Numbered from the stretch's first letter, positions 8,093 to 18,320 are shown. The stretch: 64,000 nucleotides of DNA from JABWBH01 sp964526695 (GCA_964526695.1 CAZGJA010000139.1:37450-101449), one strand, 5' to 3'. Numbers and translations: made by a program. Notes: generated by a model from the sequence alone, not told the origin.

Positions 8093-10429
8093 CTACGGCC
8101 CGGGCGCCGGTTCGCTGCAGCTTTCCTGTTGGGCTGAAAGCCTGCAATCGCCGGGGCACGTCAGGCGGGCATCATCAAACGGACCGGCGCTGCTCTCGGC
8201 GACGATGATGGCGACGTTTCCCTCAATGTCAGCCGAATGCTCGATGCCATTGACATCCACAGTCACGCACTCGCCCGTTCGCGATGAATCGCGAAGGGTC
8301 ACGGTCACCTCGACCGTCTGATGATCGAGGCAGCGAAGACTCAGGTCGCTGAAATCCGGACATACGTCTCCACAGTCGTCAGGGACGCCGTCCGCATTGC
8401 AGTCCTCGATCTCGCCTCGATAGAGTTGGTAACGATGCACGGCGTACGCGGCAAAATCATCCACAATGAGAGGCGCGGAGCCTTCAAGCGAATGATATGT
8501 GCCGGCATCATCGGCAATATGATGCTCGCAATATCCGACAATCGGCGAAGACGTTTCAGGAGCCATCGCAATCGACACACCTTGCAGCGTCCGGCCCTGA
8601 ATCAAGGGCGGATAGACTCCGCGGCGCGGCGGATGCACGCGGTCAATCGCTTGTGCGCCGACGTTGCCAGAGTACGAAAACAGGCTCAATGATCCACAGG
8701 CGGACCGCATGAGCATGAAGTAGCGGCGCGTCGGCTCGATAATTTGCGGAGGATCAAGCGCCACCTCATACTCTCCCGGCTCGGGAACTCGCACCTTCCA
8801 TGTCCTAAGTGGAGAATGCGGCGCGTCGTCGCGGAGATCATCCACGTACAGCGTCAGAGTCATCTTGCGGTCTTTGCTGCCGTCTCCGCAGGGATCAACG
8901 AGCTGCGCAACGCGGAAAGTGAACTGCGCAAGAAAATACTGGAGTTGCCGTCGGCCCGCTTCCTCGCCGCTGTAAATATCCTGCACCATCACCGTGGCGT
9001 CCGTGATCGTCTTGCACCCGACGGGATCATCGTCATCCTCGCAGTCCCACTGGGGATCCTCCGGCAGGGAAGCGGGCACAAGCAGCGGCCGTTCATTGGC
9101 GTCCTCGGGATCGAGCTTCAGTTGCGACTGAGCCACCGCCAGCGGACGACTGTAGCCCCCGATTTTGTAACTGAAATAAGGGCTGGATTCCTCCGCCACA
9201 TTGGCGCAAATGATGTGCGTCGCTGGGCTTTCCGGTTCGGCAACCTCCCACGCCTGACAGTCGATGCAGGGCTCCTCCGAGTCTCGGCAAGGCGCGTCAA
9301 TCTCCAAGCCCACGTCGGCGGCAAGGGGCGAGGAAACTATGGTTTGCGCGGCATGCAGCTCCGCGCCGATTGCCTGAATGTTCGCAAGGTGCACGGGCGA
9401 ATCTTCCACGTTATAAATGGCCGGGCCCCGTCCCCAGGGATCCCCGCCGATCCCCGCATCAAAAGGGTAGAACATGATGGCGCGAGCACCGTGAATCAAG
9501 GCGTCGAAAACCTGCACCCGCAGCTCGTCGTAGGAAGGCTCCCGGTACGTGCACAGGAACCGGCAGGGCTGATATCCGCTGATGCTGATGATCGAAAGCA
9601 CCGGCTTGGTCCGCGCCTGGCCGGGGGGGTTTAGAATGTCATATCCCCGCTGCGTCGTCGTCCCGCATCGCGAGGCACGAAAATGAGGAACGGTGTAGCC
9701 CGCCTGCAATGCGGCAAAGTCGATGTACGGTGCATAATCCCCAAGGTCATTGGCCTCGCCGTCGTTGATCCCGCCGCCCGACGGCGTGGTGAACACAGGC
9801 CGGCCGCAGGGATCCCGCCCCGCAATGGCCTCCGCAAGCGCGCGGAAATGCTCGCCGTCGCAGTCCCTGTTGGGCAGATTAGGCTCGTGCACAATCTCCC
9901 ACGCGGCAATGCCCGGCTCGTCGAACCAGTCCCCGACGATCTTGCAACTGCGGCTTGCCTGAAGAAACTGGAGGATGCCGTGCAGCTCGCGCCCTTCGTC
10001 GAATGAATTGTCCGGGCCTTTTACGAATGAATTGAAGGAGGAAAGCACACTCCAGTCGTAAGTTCCGCCGCAATACGCTTCCCATTCGCAGGACCAGTTC
10101 CCATTAATATTCGCGCAGGGCGGAGACTGGCAGTCCATGTTCACGCCGCACGGGGGCGAACTGTAAAAGCCCCAGAAGCCCACGGGAAGAAAGGGCAGGC
10201 CGTCCAGCAAAAACGCCCCCGTCAGCGGATCAATCGTCACCACGGGACCGACATCCACGCAGACATCATCGCCGGGGTCGCAGGAATTGTTGTCGTTGTT
10301 GACGTGGCAGTTGCCGTCGGGCCGCAGTCCTCCAATGAGAAATGCCAGCCCGATGAGCGCGGCGCCAAGAACATGCGCGCGCAGGGAGTGTTGAATCCTG
10401 GCCCGATGCGAAGACGTATGGCTCTGCAT
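8093..10429 (-). CDS. Large secreted protein with GH-A-like (TIM barrel) N-terminal half, function unproven
   Basis: 778 residues from the ATG at 10429, preceded by GGGAAG. A signal peptide is clear (AHVLGAALIGLAFLIGGL), then an Asn/Asp-rich low-complexity stretch. Residues ~60-400 resemble a clan-A glycoside hydrolase or putative cellulase: FLLDGLPFLPVGFWGFYSS, the block AAWEIVHEPNLPNRD with a Glu in the acid/base position, then ARTKPVLSIISISGY and GARAIMFYPFDAG. The C-terminal part is beta-rich and contains EDCNADGVPDDCGD, a calcium-binding-type segment common in planctomycete extracellular proteins. Many Cys pairs suggest an exported, disulfide-bonded protein. No family assignment is certain; the substrate is unknown. 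Confidence 0.65.
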   Translation of the reverse strand: MQSHTSSHRARIQHSLRAHVLGAALIGLAFLIGGLRPDGNCHVNNDNNSCDPGDDVCVDVGPVVTIDPLTGAFLLDGLPFLPVGFWGFYSSPPCGVNMDCQSPPCANINGNWSCEWEAYCGGTYDWSVLSSFNSFVKGPDNSFDEGRELHGILQFLQASRSCKIVGDWFDEPGIAAWEIVHEPNLPNRDCDGEHFRALAEAIAGRDPCGRPVFTTPSGGGINDGEANDLGDYAPYIDFAALQAGYTVPHFRASRCGTTTQRGYDILNPPGQARTKPVLSIISISGYQPCRFLCTYREPSYDELRVQVFDALIHGARAIMFYPFDAGIGGDPWGRGPAIYNVEDSPVHLANIQAIGAELHAAQTIVSSPLAADVGLEIDAPCRDSEEPCIDCQAWEVAEPESPATHIICANVAEESSPYFSYKIGGYSRPLAVAQSQLKLDPEDANERPLLVPASLPEDPQWDCEDDDDPVGCKTITDATVMVQDIYSGEEAGRRQLQYFLAQFTFRVAQLVDPCGDGSKDRKMTLTLYVDDLRDDAPHSPLRTWKVRVPEPGEYEVALDPPQIIEPTRRYFMLMRSACGSLSLFSYSGNVGAQAIDRVHPPRRGVYPPLIQGRTLQGVSIAMAPETSSPIVGYCEHHIADDAGTYHSLEGSAPLIVDDFAAYAVHRYQLYRGEIEDCNADGVPDDCGDVCPDFSDLSLRCLDHQTVEVTVTLRDSSRTGECVTVDVNGIEHSADIEGNVAIIVAESSAGPFDDARLTCPGDCRLSAQQESCSEPAPGP

Positions 10430-10694
10430 GTGTGCTTCCCGGTTCCCGCGTCCAACCATCCAATGGGGAGCCCGAGAGGCACGGCATGCCCGCCTAGGAG
10501 CGTGCGGCCGGGGCACCAACCCGAGATCCGGCCCGCGCCGCCTCCGCACGTTCAACCCGGCTCGTCCAGCCGGTCGCGCCGTCCATGACTTTGGAGCCAG
10601 CGCGGATACCTTCGACTTGATGCGCTCAGAGTTCTTCGACCTGAAGCGTTCCAGAGTCTATATCGGATCGAAGCCGTTCGGTCAATAAGGGCAT

Positions 10695-12635
10695 TCACCC
10701 GACACGAGCCGGAGGGGACGTTGTGGTCGTCGTCGTCCGGTGCAGCGCGCGCCACCACAGGTCAAACGCCGCCAGCGACCACAGCACCGCTCCGTAGCTG
10801 TTCCGCCCGCTGGCATGCTCTGCCACGACACGCCTCACGGCCGCCACGTTGAACAGCCCCGAGGACGCAATCGCTGGCGAGTCGGCCAGCCCCGCCGCCA
10901 GCGGCGCAAGCCCGCCACGAAACCACTCGTTGAAGGGCACTCGAAACCCGACCTTCGGGCGCGCGAGAATCTCCCGTGGCAGCAGGGGAACGACCGCCCT
11001 GCGGAAGATGCGCTTGCCAAGCCCGCGATAAAACTTCAGTCGTGAGGGCAATCGGCCGGAGAATTCGACAATGCGATGATCGCACAGCGGCACTCTCCCC
11101 TCAACGGAATGCGCCATGGTCATGCTGTCCAACTTCGTAAACATCTCGCCGGGCAACATCGTCCGGATGTCGGCATACACGAAGGGCGTCATCCAATCGC
11201 GCGTGCCGGCGTACCGCTCGAAAGCCTCAACATACGGGAGCGGCCGATCAACCTGCTTGAGGACATCCGCGGAGAGCAGCGCGGCGGGAGCCGTGCCTGA
11301 AGTCCGGTTCATGGCCAGGAAGGGCAGCCAGTCACAACGCAGCAATCGCGCTGCATGCGCCGCCTTACGCAATCGTCTCATGAAGTTGGCCAGTGCGGAT
11401 GAGGTTCCTGCCGTATCCAGCCTGCCGAGGGCATGGTCCAGCGCGCCAAGAAGCGGCCGTGGACAACAGCTCTGCAAAGCGACCAGTCGTTGCAGATGAC
11501 GATAACGCAGATCATATCCCGCGAAAATCTCGTCGGGCCCGTCTCCCGAAAGGACCACCTTGACGAATTGCGCCGCGCATTGCGCAAGATGATAAAAGGG
11601 AAACGCCGACCCGATGGAACATGGTTCGCCGAACATCCGCACAATTTGTTCCGCGTCATCAAGCAGATGAGGCTCGAACAGGATCTCGTGGTGATCCACC
11701 CCAAGCTGCGCGGAAAGCCTGCGAAAGTATGGGGACTCGTCATACGCCGACTCCGCAAAGCCGATGCTGAACGTCGCAAGTCGGGAGCCGGTTGCATCGT
11801 GCATCAGCTTGACCACCGTGCTGGAATCCACGCCTCCGCTTAGAAAAGCTCCAACCGGGACGTCGGCGATCATCTGGCGCTTGACGGCATCGCGCAGCAA
11901 CACCGCAAGCTCGGCGGCGCGCTCCTGAGGCGAGGACGCATCCTCCGGGGTCATGTTGAAATCCCAATACGCCCTGAGCACTGGCGCGCCCGCACCGCTG
12001 ACGTGAAGCACATGCCCGGGCGGCAATTTGCGAACATCGCGGTAAATGGTGAGCGGCGCCTGGATGGTCTGAAACGTCGCGTAACAGAACAGGCCGTTCG
12101 GGTCAATGTCTCTGGGAACATCGCAGCATTCAAGCGTGGCCGGAAGCGTGCTTCCGAATGCCAGCCGCCCCCCTCGATCGCAATAGTAAAGCGGCTTGAC
12201 GCCCAGACGGTCGCGCGCCAGGATCATTTTCCGCCGACGCTCGTCCCACAGTGCAAATGCGAAATCTCCCTCCAGCTCCAGGACGAAATCATCGCCACGC
12301 TCCTCATACAAGTGCACCAGAACCTCGGTGTCGCAGCGCGTTCGGAATCGGTGGCCCCGCGACTGCAGCGCGGCGCGCAATTCCAGAAAATTGTATATCT
12401 CGCCGTTGAAGACAACGAATATCGATTCATCTTCGTTGCAGAGGGGCTGATGACCCGCCGCAGGGTCGATGATGGAAAGCCGTGTGTGACCAAGCGCAAC
12501 TCCGCACGCATCCGCGAAGTACTCGCCGAAGTCGTCCGGGCCGCGGTGGCGCAGGAGGGCGCGGGCGCGCCCGATCCGGTCTCGCTCCACCGGCGCGCCC
12601 GATGCATAATCAAAGACGCCGCAGATTCCACACAT
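10695..12635 (-). CDS. asnB: Asparagine synthase (glutamine-hydrolysing) / exopolysaccharide-associated amidotransferase
   Basis: 646 residues. Residue 2 is the nucleophilic Cys of a class II glutamine amidotransferase (MCGICGVFDY). RHRGPDD, ALGHTRLSIID, VVFNGEIYNF and CDTEVLVHLYEE follow. The C-terminal synthetase domain has the pyrophosphate loop FLSGGVDSS near 260 and LSGDGPDEIFAGYD. The enzyme moves the amide of glutamine to an aspartyl-type acceptor using ATP. It starts 33 bases after the glycosyltransferase stop, so they form an operon. Asparagine synthase homologues of this length beside glycosyltransferases are typical of polysaccharide loci, so a role in modifying a surface polymer is as likely as free asparagine synthesis. 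Confidence 0.9.
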   Translation of the reverse strand: MCGICGVFDYASGAPVERDRIGRARALLRHRGPDDFGEYFADACGVALGHTRLSIIDPAAGHQPLCNEDESIFVVFNGEIYNFLELRAALQSRGHRFRTRCDTEVLVHLYEERGDDFVLELEGDFAFALWDERRRKMILARDRLGVKPLYYCDRGGRLAFGSTLPATLECCDVPRDIDPNGLFCYATFQTIQAPLTIYRDVRKLPPGHVLHVSGAGAPVLRAYWDFNMTPEDASSPQERAAELAVLLRDAVKRQMIADVPVGAFLSGGVDSSTVVKLMHDATGSRLATFSIGFAESAYDESPYFRRLSAQLGVDHHEILFEPHLLDDAEQIVRMFGEPCSIGSAFPFYHLAQCAAQFVKVVLSGDGPDEIFAGYDLRYRHLQRLVALQSCCPRPLLGALDHALGRLDTAGTSSALANFMRRLRKAAHAARLLRCDWLPFLAMNRTSGTAPAALLSADVLKQVDRPLPYVEAFERYAGTRDWMTPFVYADIRTMLPGEMFTKLDSMTMAHSVEGRVPLCDHRIVEFSGRLPSRLKFYRGLGKRIFRRAVVPLLPREILARPKVGFRVPFNEWFRGGLAPLAAGLADSPAIASSGLFNVAAVRRVVAEHASGRNSYGAVLWSLAAFDLWWRALHRTTTTTTSPPARVG

Positions 12636-12668
12636 CGCCGTTGATGTCCCGGTTTCAGCCCTCTTTTC

Positions 12669-14090
12669 CTACGATTCGGACTGCGGACGCCGGGTGGCCG
12701 GCACCGCGGCGGTGCGGGCGAGGCCTGCCCGGCACGAATCGACAACCTCCGCGAGCTTCCCGGTCAGCCGCCGGCGATCAAAGTCCGCAGCGGGCTTGCG
12801 ATCCCTGGCGAAGTCCGCGCCTCGCCGCTTCGCCTTCAACCACGACAAAACCCTGTCGGCGACTTGCTGAGAATCCTCAGCCCGTAGGCACACACCCATT
12901 CCCGTCCGATGGATCAACTCTGCGGTTGGCCCGTCTGCGACAAGCCCCAGCACGGGCCGCCGCGCCACCATGTACTCGAAGAGCTTCGCCCGGATGGCGT
13001 AATGACCGATGCTCTCGCCCGCCACGATCAAAACGTCGGCGCGGCACATTCGCTCTAGCGCCTCGCTCTGCGGAACCCGGCCGGGCAGATCAACGCAAGG
13101 CACTAGCCCGTGCCGCTGCACGATGTCCTTGTGCGCGTCTTTTACGGCGCCCACGAGTTCGAGGCGGAAGTCCTCGATGCGGGCCCGCTTCTCATCGATC
13201 AACAACCGCAGCGCCTTGCACACCCCTTCCAGCGCCTCGTCGCTGTAAAAGACGCCCGCGTGAAGCAGCGTCAGCGGGGCCGTCGGATCGGGGCGGATCG
13301 TGGCGAGAATGCGGTCAGCCCGCTCGCGCTGGTCCTCGTCGTACCCGTTGGTGATGACGTGGAGGCGGTCGCCGGGCAGGTTCGCAACCTCGCGCAAGTA
13401 CAAATCACGCATCGCATCCGTCGTGACCACCACGGCATCCGCCGTCCGCAGCACGCGAACTTCCCGTCGCACCGCCCGCGCTCTGCCGGCCTGATTCGAT
13501 CTCACGTGCCAAGTCCCGATTGCATAGGGATCACGAAAGTCCGCGACCCACGGCACGCCGGTCCATCGCGCCACCCACCGCGCCGCGATGTGGTTCTGAA
13601 ACGGCGGACTCGTGCTGAAGATCGCGTCGCAACCGCGTGCAAGCGACCTCGCTTTCAGCGCGGACGCCAGCAGCCATCCGGGATACACCTCGTGACCAAA
13701 GATGCGCAGCCCCACGCGCCGCATGAGGGCGAGTATCGAGGCCGAGCGCATCCGCGGCGCCGCATGGCTCGCCCTCGGCTCGGATTGCTCCGCGAGGCCG
13801 ACCAGGCCCGCCCCCTGATCCGCGCGCCGTCGCGGTCGGTTGTGGGCTGCCTTACTGCGGAACCAGTACTCCGGCGCGGAGATCGCGCGCAGCTCGACAT
13901 GCGGAGGGATGCGCTCCCAAAGGCTCATGTCGGCGGAGAGGCCCAGTTGGTCCGGGCGGAGCGTCAGCACCACCGGCTCCCAGCCGAACTCGGGAAGATG
14001 ACGCGAAAAGCCCAGCGCGCGCAGCGGACCGGGCCCGCGCGATGGCGGGTAAGCGCCGGTAGCAATCATGAGCAGTCGTTTGGGATTCAT
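12669..14090 (-). CDS. Glycosyltransferase family 4-type (GT-B)
   Basis: 473 residues. The N-terminus MNPKRLLMIATGAYPPSRGPGPLR is the usual opening of GT4-like proteins, with FSRHLPEFGWEPVVLTL after it. The acceptor-side block GCDAIFSTSPPFQNHIAARW and VPWVADFRDPYAIG is typical of capsule and O-antigen transferases. The donor-side domain has PLTLLHAGVFYSDEAL, LVGAVKDAHKD, LPGRVPQSEALERMCRADVLIVAG and AIRAKLFEYMVARRPVLGLV. No signal peptide; it should act on the cytoplasmic membrane face. It is upstream of the asparagine synthase-type gene in the same transcription unit. Confidence 0.9.
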   Translation of the reverse strand: MNPKRLLMIATGAYPPSRGPGPLRALGFSRHLPEFGWEPVVLTLRPDQLGLSADMSLWERIPPHVELRAISAPEYWFRSKAAHNRPRRRADQGAGLVGLAEQSEPRASHAAPRMRSASILALMRRVGLRIFGHEVYPGWLLASALKARSLARGCDAIFSTSPPFQNHIAARWVARWTGVPWVADFRDPYAIGTWHVRSNQAGRARAVRREVRVLRTADAVVVTTDAMRDLYLREVANLPGDRLHVITNGYDEDQRERADRILATIRPDPTAPLTLLHAGVFYSDEALEGVCKALRLLIDEKRARIEDFRLELVGAVKDAHKDIVQRHGLVPCVDLPGRVPQSEALERMCRADVLIVAGESIGHYAIRAKLFEYMVARRPVLGLVADGPTAELIHRTGMGVCLRAEDSQQVADRVLSWLKAKRRGADFARDRKPAADFDRRRLTGKLAEVVDSCRAGLARTAAVPATRRPQSES

Positions 14091-14102
14091 TTGGTTGAAG
14101 AA

Positions 14103-14144
14103 AGCTGTTGGCTATGAGCTGTTGGCTATTAGCTGTTGGCTGTT
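14103..14144. repeat. Tandem repeat, three units of 14 bp
   Basis: Three units of AGCTGTTGGCTATG/T directly upstream of the glycosyltransferase start, in the 202-base gap after the SNF2 gene. No gene is seen in the rest of this gap. Confidence 0.75.
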
Positions 14145-14292
14145 AGCCAAATGCTCACGCACGCGCAGTGCAAACGTAGTGTCAATCCCGCGCACAAGCC
14201 GTCTGAACGTTTGCCTCCCAACGTCCGCAATACCCGACTCTCCGAGTCGCCGATACGCGAGTCCCCGAATCCTCGAGTCCCCGATTCCTCCC

Positions 14293-17200
14293 TCAATCCG
14301 ACACCGCATCCTGCGACAACCGGAACAACTCCCTCAACCGGTCCGTCGAAAGTTCCGTCAGCCATTCCTCTCCGCCGCCGATGATCCGGTCCGCGAGGTC
14401 CTTCTTGTGCATCAGCATCGTGTCGATCCGCTCCTCCAGCGTGCCCACGCACACGAACTTGTGAACCTGCACCTTCCGCGATTGGCCGATGCGATGCGCG
14501 CGGTCCGTCGCCTGGTCCTCCACCGCGGGGTTCCACCATCGGTCGAAGTGGAACACATGGTTCGCCGCCGTGAGGTTCAACCCGACCCCGCCGGCCTTGA
14601 GCGACAGCACGAGCACCGGGTGCCGTTCATCGCCCGCTTGAAACTGATCCACCAGCTCGCGCCGCTTCGGCTCCGGCGTGCCGCCGTGCAGGAACAGAAT
14701 AGGCCGCTCAATGTGCGGCTCCATCAGCCCCACAAGCAGGTCGCCCATCTGCCGGAACTGCGTGAACACGATCGCATGGTCGCCCTCGGCCACGACTTCC
14801 TCCAGCATTTCCAGCAGCCGGTCGCACTTGCCGCTGCGCTCGGCGGCGGCCCGCTTCTCGCCAAGGAACTGCGCCGGATGGTTGCAAATCTGCTTGAGCC
14901 GCATGATCGCCGTCAGCACCAGCCCGCGCCGCTGAATTCCGCCCGCCTGGTCGATCCGCCCGAGCATCTGCGCCGTGACCTGCTCATAGAGCGCGGCCTG
15001 CTCCCGGGTCAGGTTGCAGTACACGTTCATTTCCAGCTTTTCCGGCAGGTCCACGTCCACTTCCGGGTCCGACTTCGCCCGGCGCAGCACGAACGGTCGA
15101 ATCAGCTTACGCAGCCGCCCGGCGCTTAACTCATCGCGGTGGCGCTCGATCGGCGATGCGAACACGCGGCGAAACTCTCCGGCCGACCCGAGCAGCGCGG
15201 GGTTGAGGAAATCCATGATCGACCACAACTCGCCCAGCCGGTTCTCGATCGGCGTGCCCGTCAGCCCCACGCGCCGCGCCGTCACCAGCCGCCGCACCGC
15301 GATGGACTGCTTGGCCGAAGGGTTCTTGATGTTCTGCGCTTCATCGAGCACGGTGCGGTGCCACGCCACGCGCATGAGATGCTCGAGATCCCGATGCACC
15401 AGCCCATACGTGCTGATGACCACGTCGTGCCGCCCGACTTCCTCGACGAACGCGTCGCCCGAAAGCCGCTCCAAGCCGTGATGCACCATGACTTTGATCG
15501 ACGGCGCAAAGCGATTCAGCTCGCGCAGCCAGTTGCCGACGACGGACATCGGCACCACGATCAGCGTCGGCGCCACGGCCGCGCCCTCCGCGCGCTCATG
15601 CAGCAGCAGCGCGATGAGCTGGATCGTCTTGCCAAGCCCCATGTCATCCGCGAGGCAGGCGCCGAGTCGGTGTCGATCCAGGAAATCCAGCCACGAGACG
15701 CCGCGAAGCTGGTACGGTCGAAGCGTGCCCACGAATCCCGCGGGCGGCGCCACCATCCGGAACAACTGCCCCGGACCTTCGCCCGCGATCAAACCGCTGA
15801 GCCAACCCTCGGCCTCGACATCGACGACGGGCAAGGCCCGCGGCGACGTCTCGACGACGAAGGCACGATGCAGCGCCTCGGTCAGCGTCGTCTCCGTGGC
15901 TTCATGGCGATCGAGGAAGCCCAGCGCCTCCTGGATCGCCTCCGTGTCAACCTCCATCCACTCGCCGCCGACTCGCGCGAGCGGCTGCTGCGACTCAACC
16001 CATCGGCGAAGATCATCCGGCGAAACGCTCTCCTCGCCCACGGCCAGCCGCCAGTCGAACGTCACCAGCGATTCAATGCCCAACGTCGCTCGTGCCGGCG
16101 CAGCCGCGTCCTCCGATGAGTAGGCCTCGCTGATCGCGCCGGCATTCCTCGCCTGCGCGGCTTCCTGCGCGGGCCGCAGCCGCATCTTCAAGCCCAGTCG
16201 CGGCCTGCGCCGACCCCACCACTCCGGCGTTTCAACCGCCAGACCCTCGAGCGTCAGCAGCGGCGCGACATGCCGCAGAAACTGATAGGCCTCGCCGAGA
16301 CCCAGTCGGCACGCGCACGGCGCGGGTTCCTCCAGCACCGCCCGCAGCGGCTCAAAATGCCGCCCGGCCACCGCTAGATCGATGCGCAATCGCTCGGCAA
16401 GATCCTCCACGGGACGTCCCAGGAGAGCGGTCGACGTCGGAACGTGCGACGAGATCGCGTCGGCGTCGATCACCACGTCCGTCGCTTCCAGTGATTGCAG
16501 GTGAAACGTCAGCAGCCAATCCCCGCCGTTTTCGGCAACGGCGGATTCGCCCTCGCCGGGCGCGTGCAGCCTCAAGAGCGTGCGGAAACGGTGCGTCGAG
16601 CCGCTCGGATCCAGAATCGCCAGCCATTGACGGACGCGATTGTGCGTCTCGTTCTGCTCCTCAACCGATCCGGCAAGGATTCGATCCTCTCCCACAAGCG
16701 TCGCCAGCCACCGAGCCTGAGGCGACGGCGCCTCTCGCGCCTGATCCAGCACCGCCTCGGCCAGTTCATCCCCCTTCAGCGAGTCGCGGACGAGTTGATC
16801 GACCATGGCGCGCAGGAAGCCTTCGACAAGATCGAGCGGTTGCGGCTCACGCTCGTCCGCGGAAACCCAGCAGCGGCACGCCGCGGGCATCGACTGCGCA
16901 TAGCGGAGCAGCTCCGCGCGGTCTTGATCGTTGAGGACGGCGCGCCACCAGCCTTCAAACGCCCCGGCCCCGGCGCGAACCAGATCCGGCGCGAACCGCT
17001 GCCTCGCCGGAAACTCGACCACCCGCCGAGCCAGCCGTCCCCAGAACTGCGCACTGGCGGTATCCGTCGCCGCCGCGTGGGGAAGCTGGGACAGGCTCAG
17101 CAGCCACTCCAGAGCGTCGTCGGGTTTGAACACGACCGTCGGCGTGCGCCAGGTGTGCAAGGCGATTCCCGCTCCGGGCGCGATGTCGATTGACTCCGCG

Positions 17201-17436
17201 CTCGGCGACGGCGCGCCGGCGGAGCCTGGCAGCCGCAGAGACAGGCAGGAGGCCGGAAGATCCTGCACCCACAGGACGTTGCTGACCTCTCCCAGCGCGG
17301 CCCGCAACTGCGCCTCGCCCAGCGCGAAGGGATGCGGAGCAGGGCGCGTTTCCGCACCCGCATCGCCCGATCCGCTCTCAGGCACGGCGAATCCCCCGGG
17401 CGTGGGCGTGCCTTCGCCCCACACATGGAGTTCCAT
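14293..17436 (-). CDS. SNF2-family (Snf2/Rad54) DEAD-box helicase
   Basis: About 1047 residues from the ATG at 17436 (MELHVWGEG), preceded by GGACGGGG. The longer frame from 17517 would overlap the upstream gene. Residues 1-560 form the bacterial SNF2-associated N-terminal region. The two RecA-like lobes follow: ACLADDMGLGKTIQ (Walker A, near 600), LIVVPMSVVGNWLRE, VLDEAQNIKNP (motif II, DEAQ, near 695), GLTGTPIENRLGELWSIMDF, then FTQFRQMGDLL and SLKAGGVGLNLTAANHVFHF and DRAHRIGQ (motifs V-VI). These proteins are ATP-driven DNA translocases that remodel protein-DNA or RNA polymerase complexes; the exact role of this HepA-like bacterial branch is unclear. It starts 32 bases after the LOG gene and likely shares its transcript. 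Confidence 0.93.
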   Translation of the reverse strand: MELHVWGEGTPTPGGFAVPESGSGDAGAETRPAPHPFALGEAQLRAALGEVSNVLWVQDLPASCLSLRLPGSAGAPSPSAESIDIAPGAGIALHTWRTPTVVFKPDDALEWLLSLSQLPHAAATDTASAQFWGRLARRVVEFPARQRFAPDLVRAGAGAFEGWWRAVLNDQDRAELLRYAQSMPAACRCWVSADEREPQPLDLVEGFLRAMVDQLVRDSLKGDELAEAVLDQAREAPSPQARWLATLVGEDRILAGSVEEQNETHNRVRQWLAILDPSGSTHRFRTLLRLHAPGEGESAVAENGGDWLLTFHLQSLEATDVVIDADAISSHVPTSTALLGRPVEDLAERLRIDLAVAGRHFEPLRAVLEEPAPCACRLGLGEAYQFLRHVAPLLTLEGLAVETPEWWGRRRPRLGLKMRLRPAQEAAQARNAGAISEAYSSEDAAAPARATLGIESLVTFDWRLAVGEESVSPDDLRRWVESQQPLARVGGEWMEVDTEAIQEALGFLDRHEATETTLTEALHRAFVVETSPRALPVVDVEAEGWLSGLIAGEGPGQLFRMVAPPAGFVGTLRPYQLRGVSWLDFLDRHRLGACLADDMGLGKTIQLIALLLHERAEGAAVAPTLIVVPMSVVGNWLRELNRFAPSIKVMVHHGLERLSGDAFVEEVGRHDVVISTYGLVHRDLEHLMRVAWHRTVLDEAQNIKNPSAKQSIAVRRLVTARRVGLTGTPIENRLGELWSIMDFLNPALLGSAGEFRRVFASPIERHRDELSAGRLRKLIRPFVLRRAKSDPEVDVDLPEKLEMNVYCNLTREQAALYEQVTAQMLGRIDQAGGIQRRGLVLTAIMRLKQICNHPAQFLGEKRAAAERSGKCDRLLEMLEEVVAEGDHAIVFTQFRQMGDLLVGLMEPHIERPILFLHGGTPEPKRRELVDQFQAGDERHPVLVLSLKAGGVGLNLTAANHVFHFDRWWNPAVEDQATDRAHRIGQSRKVQVHKFVCVGTLEERIDTMLMHKKDLADRIIGGGEEWLTELSTDRLRELFRLSQDAVSD

Positions 17437-17468
17437 CCCCGTCCACAGACAATGCAGCTTGCACGCCG

Positions 17469-18320
17469 TCAACGATTCCCGCCATCCATGCCGTAAAACG
17501 CGCAGATCCGCTCCCACGCCTCGACCGGCGTCTCCGCAAACTCAAACAGGCTCAGATCATCCGGGTCGATCACGCCTTCCTCCAACAATCCGCGCCAGTC
17601 GATGATCTTCTCCCAGTAGCTGCGCCCGAACAGGATCACCGGCACGCGCGGCGTCTTGCCCGTCTGAATCAGCGTCAGCGTCTCGAACAGCTCATCGAGC
17701 GTGCCGAAACCGCCGGGAAACGCCACCAGCGCCTTCGCCTTCATCAGGAAGTGCATCTTGCGGATCGCGAAGTAGTGAAACTGGAAGCATAGCTCCGGCG
17801 TGATGTACGCGTTGGGGGCTTGCTCGTGAGGCAGCGTGATGTTCAGCCCGATCGACTTCGCATGAACGTCGAACGCCCCGCGGTTGGCCGCCTCCATGAT
17901 GCCGGGACCGCCGCCGGTCACGATCACGAACTCGCGATGACCCTGCACCTGGCAGGACGAGGAGACCATCCGCGCAAACTCGCGCGCGTGTTCGTAATAC
18001 GCGGCCTTCGCCAGCAGACGCTCGGCGATGCGCACGTCCCGCGCCAGTTCTGCCCGTCCCGGCTCTTTCTCCAGCCGGGCCTGCGCGGCGCGCAGCCGAG
18101 CCTCGGCCGCCGCGGGTTCCCCGATCCGCGTGGACCCGAACACGACGATGGTCGAAACAATGCCGTGTTCCTGCTGCGCCAACTCCGGTTTGATCGCTTC
18201 GAGCTGCAGCCGCACGGGCCGAAGCTCCGGACGCGCAAGAAACTCCTCGTCCGCCTCCGCCAACCGATACGTCGGCGAAGCCATGATCGCGCCCAGCATC
18301 TTCTGAAGGTCCGGCTCCAT
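17469..18320 (-). CDS. LOG family (TIGR00730-type) Rossmann-fold protein
   Basis: 283 residues from the ATG at 18320, which has a strong GGGGGAGG ribosome site; the ATG at 18365 has none. Diagnostic motifs are GGGPGIMEAANRGAFD near 135-150 and PGGFGTLDELFETLTLIQTGK near 195-215. PGGxGTxxE is the signature of lysine-decarboxylase-like/LOG proteins, many of which are cytokinin-type nucleoside 5'-monophosphate phosphoribohydrolases. The ~90-residue N-terminal extension before the Rossmann fold (DLQKMLGAIMASPTYRLAEADEEFL) is longer than in plant LOG proteins. Its bacterial substrate is unknown. First gene of a pair with the SNF2 helicase. Confidence 0.88.
   Translation of the reverse strand: MEPDLQKMLGAIMASPTYRLAEADEEFLARPELRPVRLQLEAIKPELAQQEHGIVSTIVVFGSTRIGEPAAAEARLRAAQARLEKEPGRAELARDVRIAERLLAKAAYYEHAREFARMVSSSCQVQGHREFVIVTGGGPGIMEAANRGAFDVHAKSIGLNITLPHEQAPNAYITPELCFQFHYFAIRKMHFLMKAKALVAFPGGFGTLDELFETLTLIQTGKTPRVPVILFGRSYWEKIIDWRGLLEEGVIDPDDLSLFEFAETPVEAWERICAFYGMDGGNR

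Noticed and set aside
10428..10688. 86-residue plus-strand frame before asnB
   Set aside because: No ribosome site, no homology I can see, and it overlaps the start of the secreted-protein gene; probably part of that gene's upstream region.
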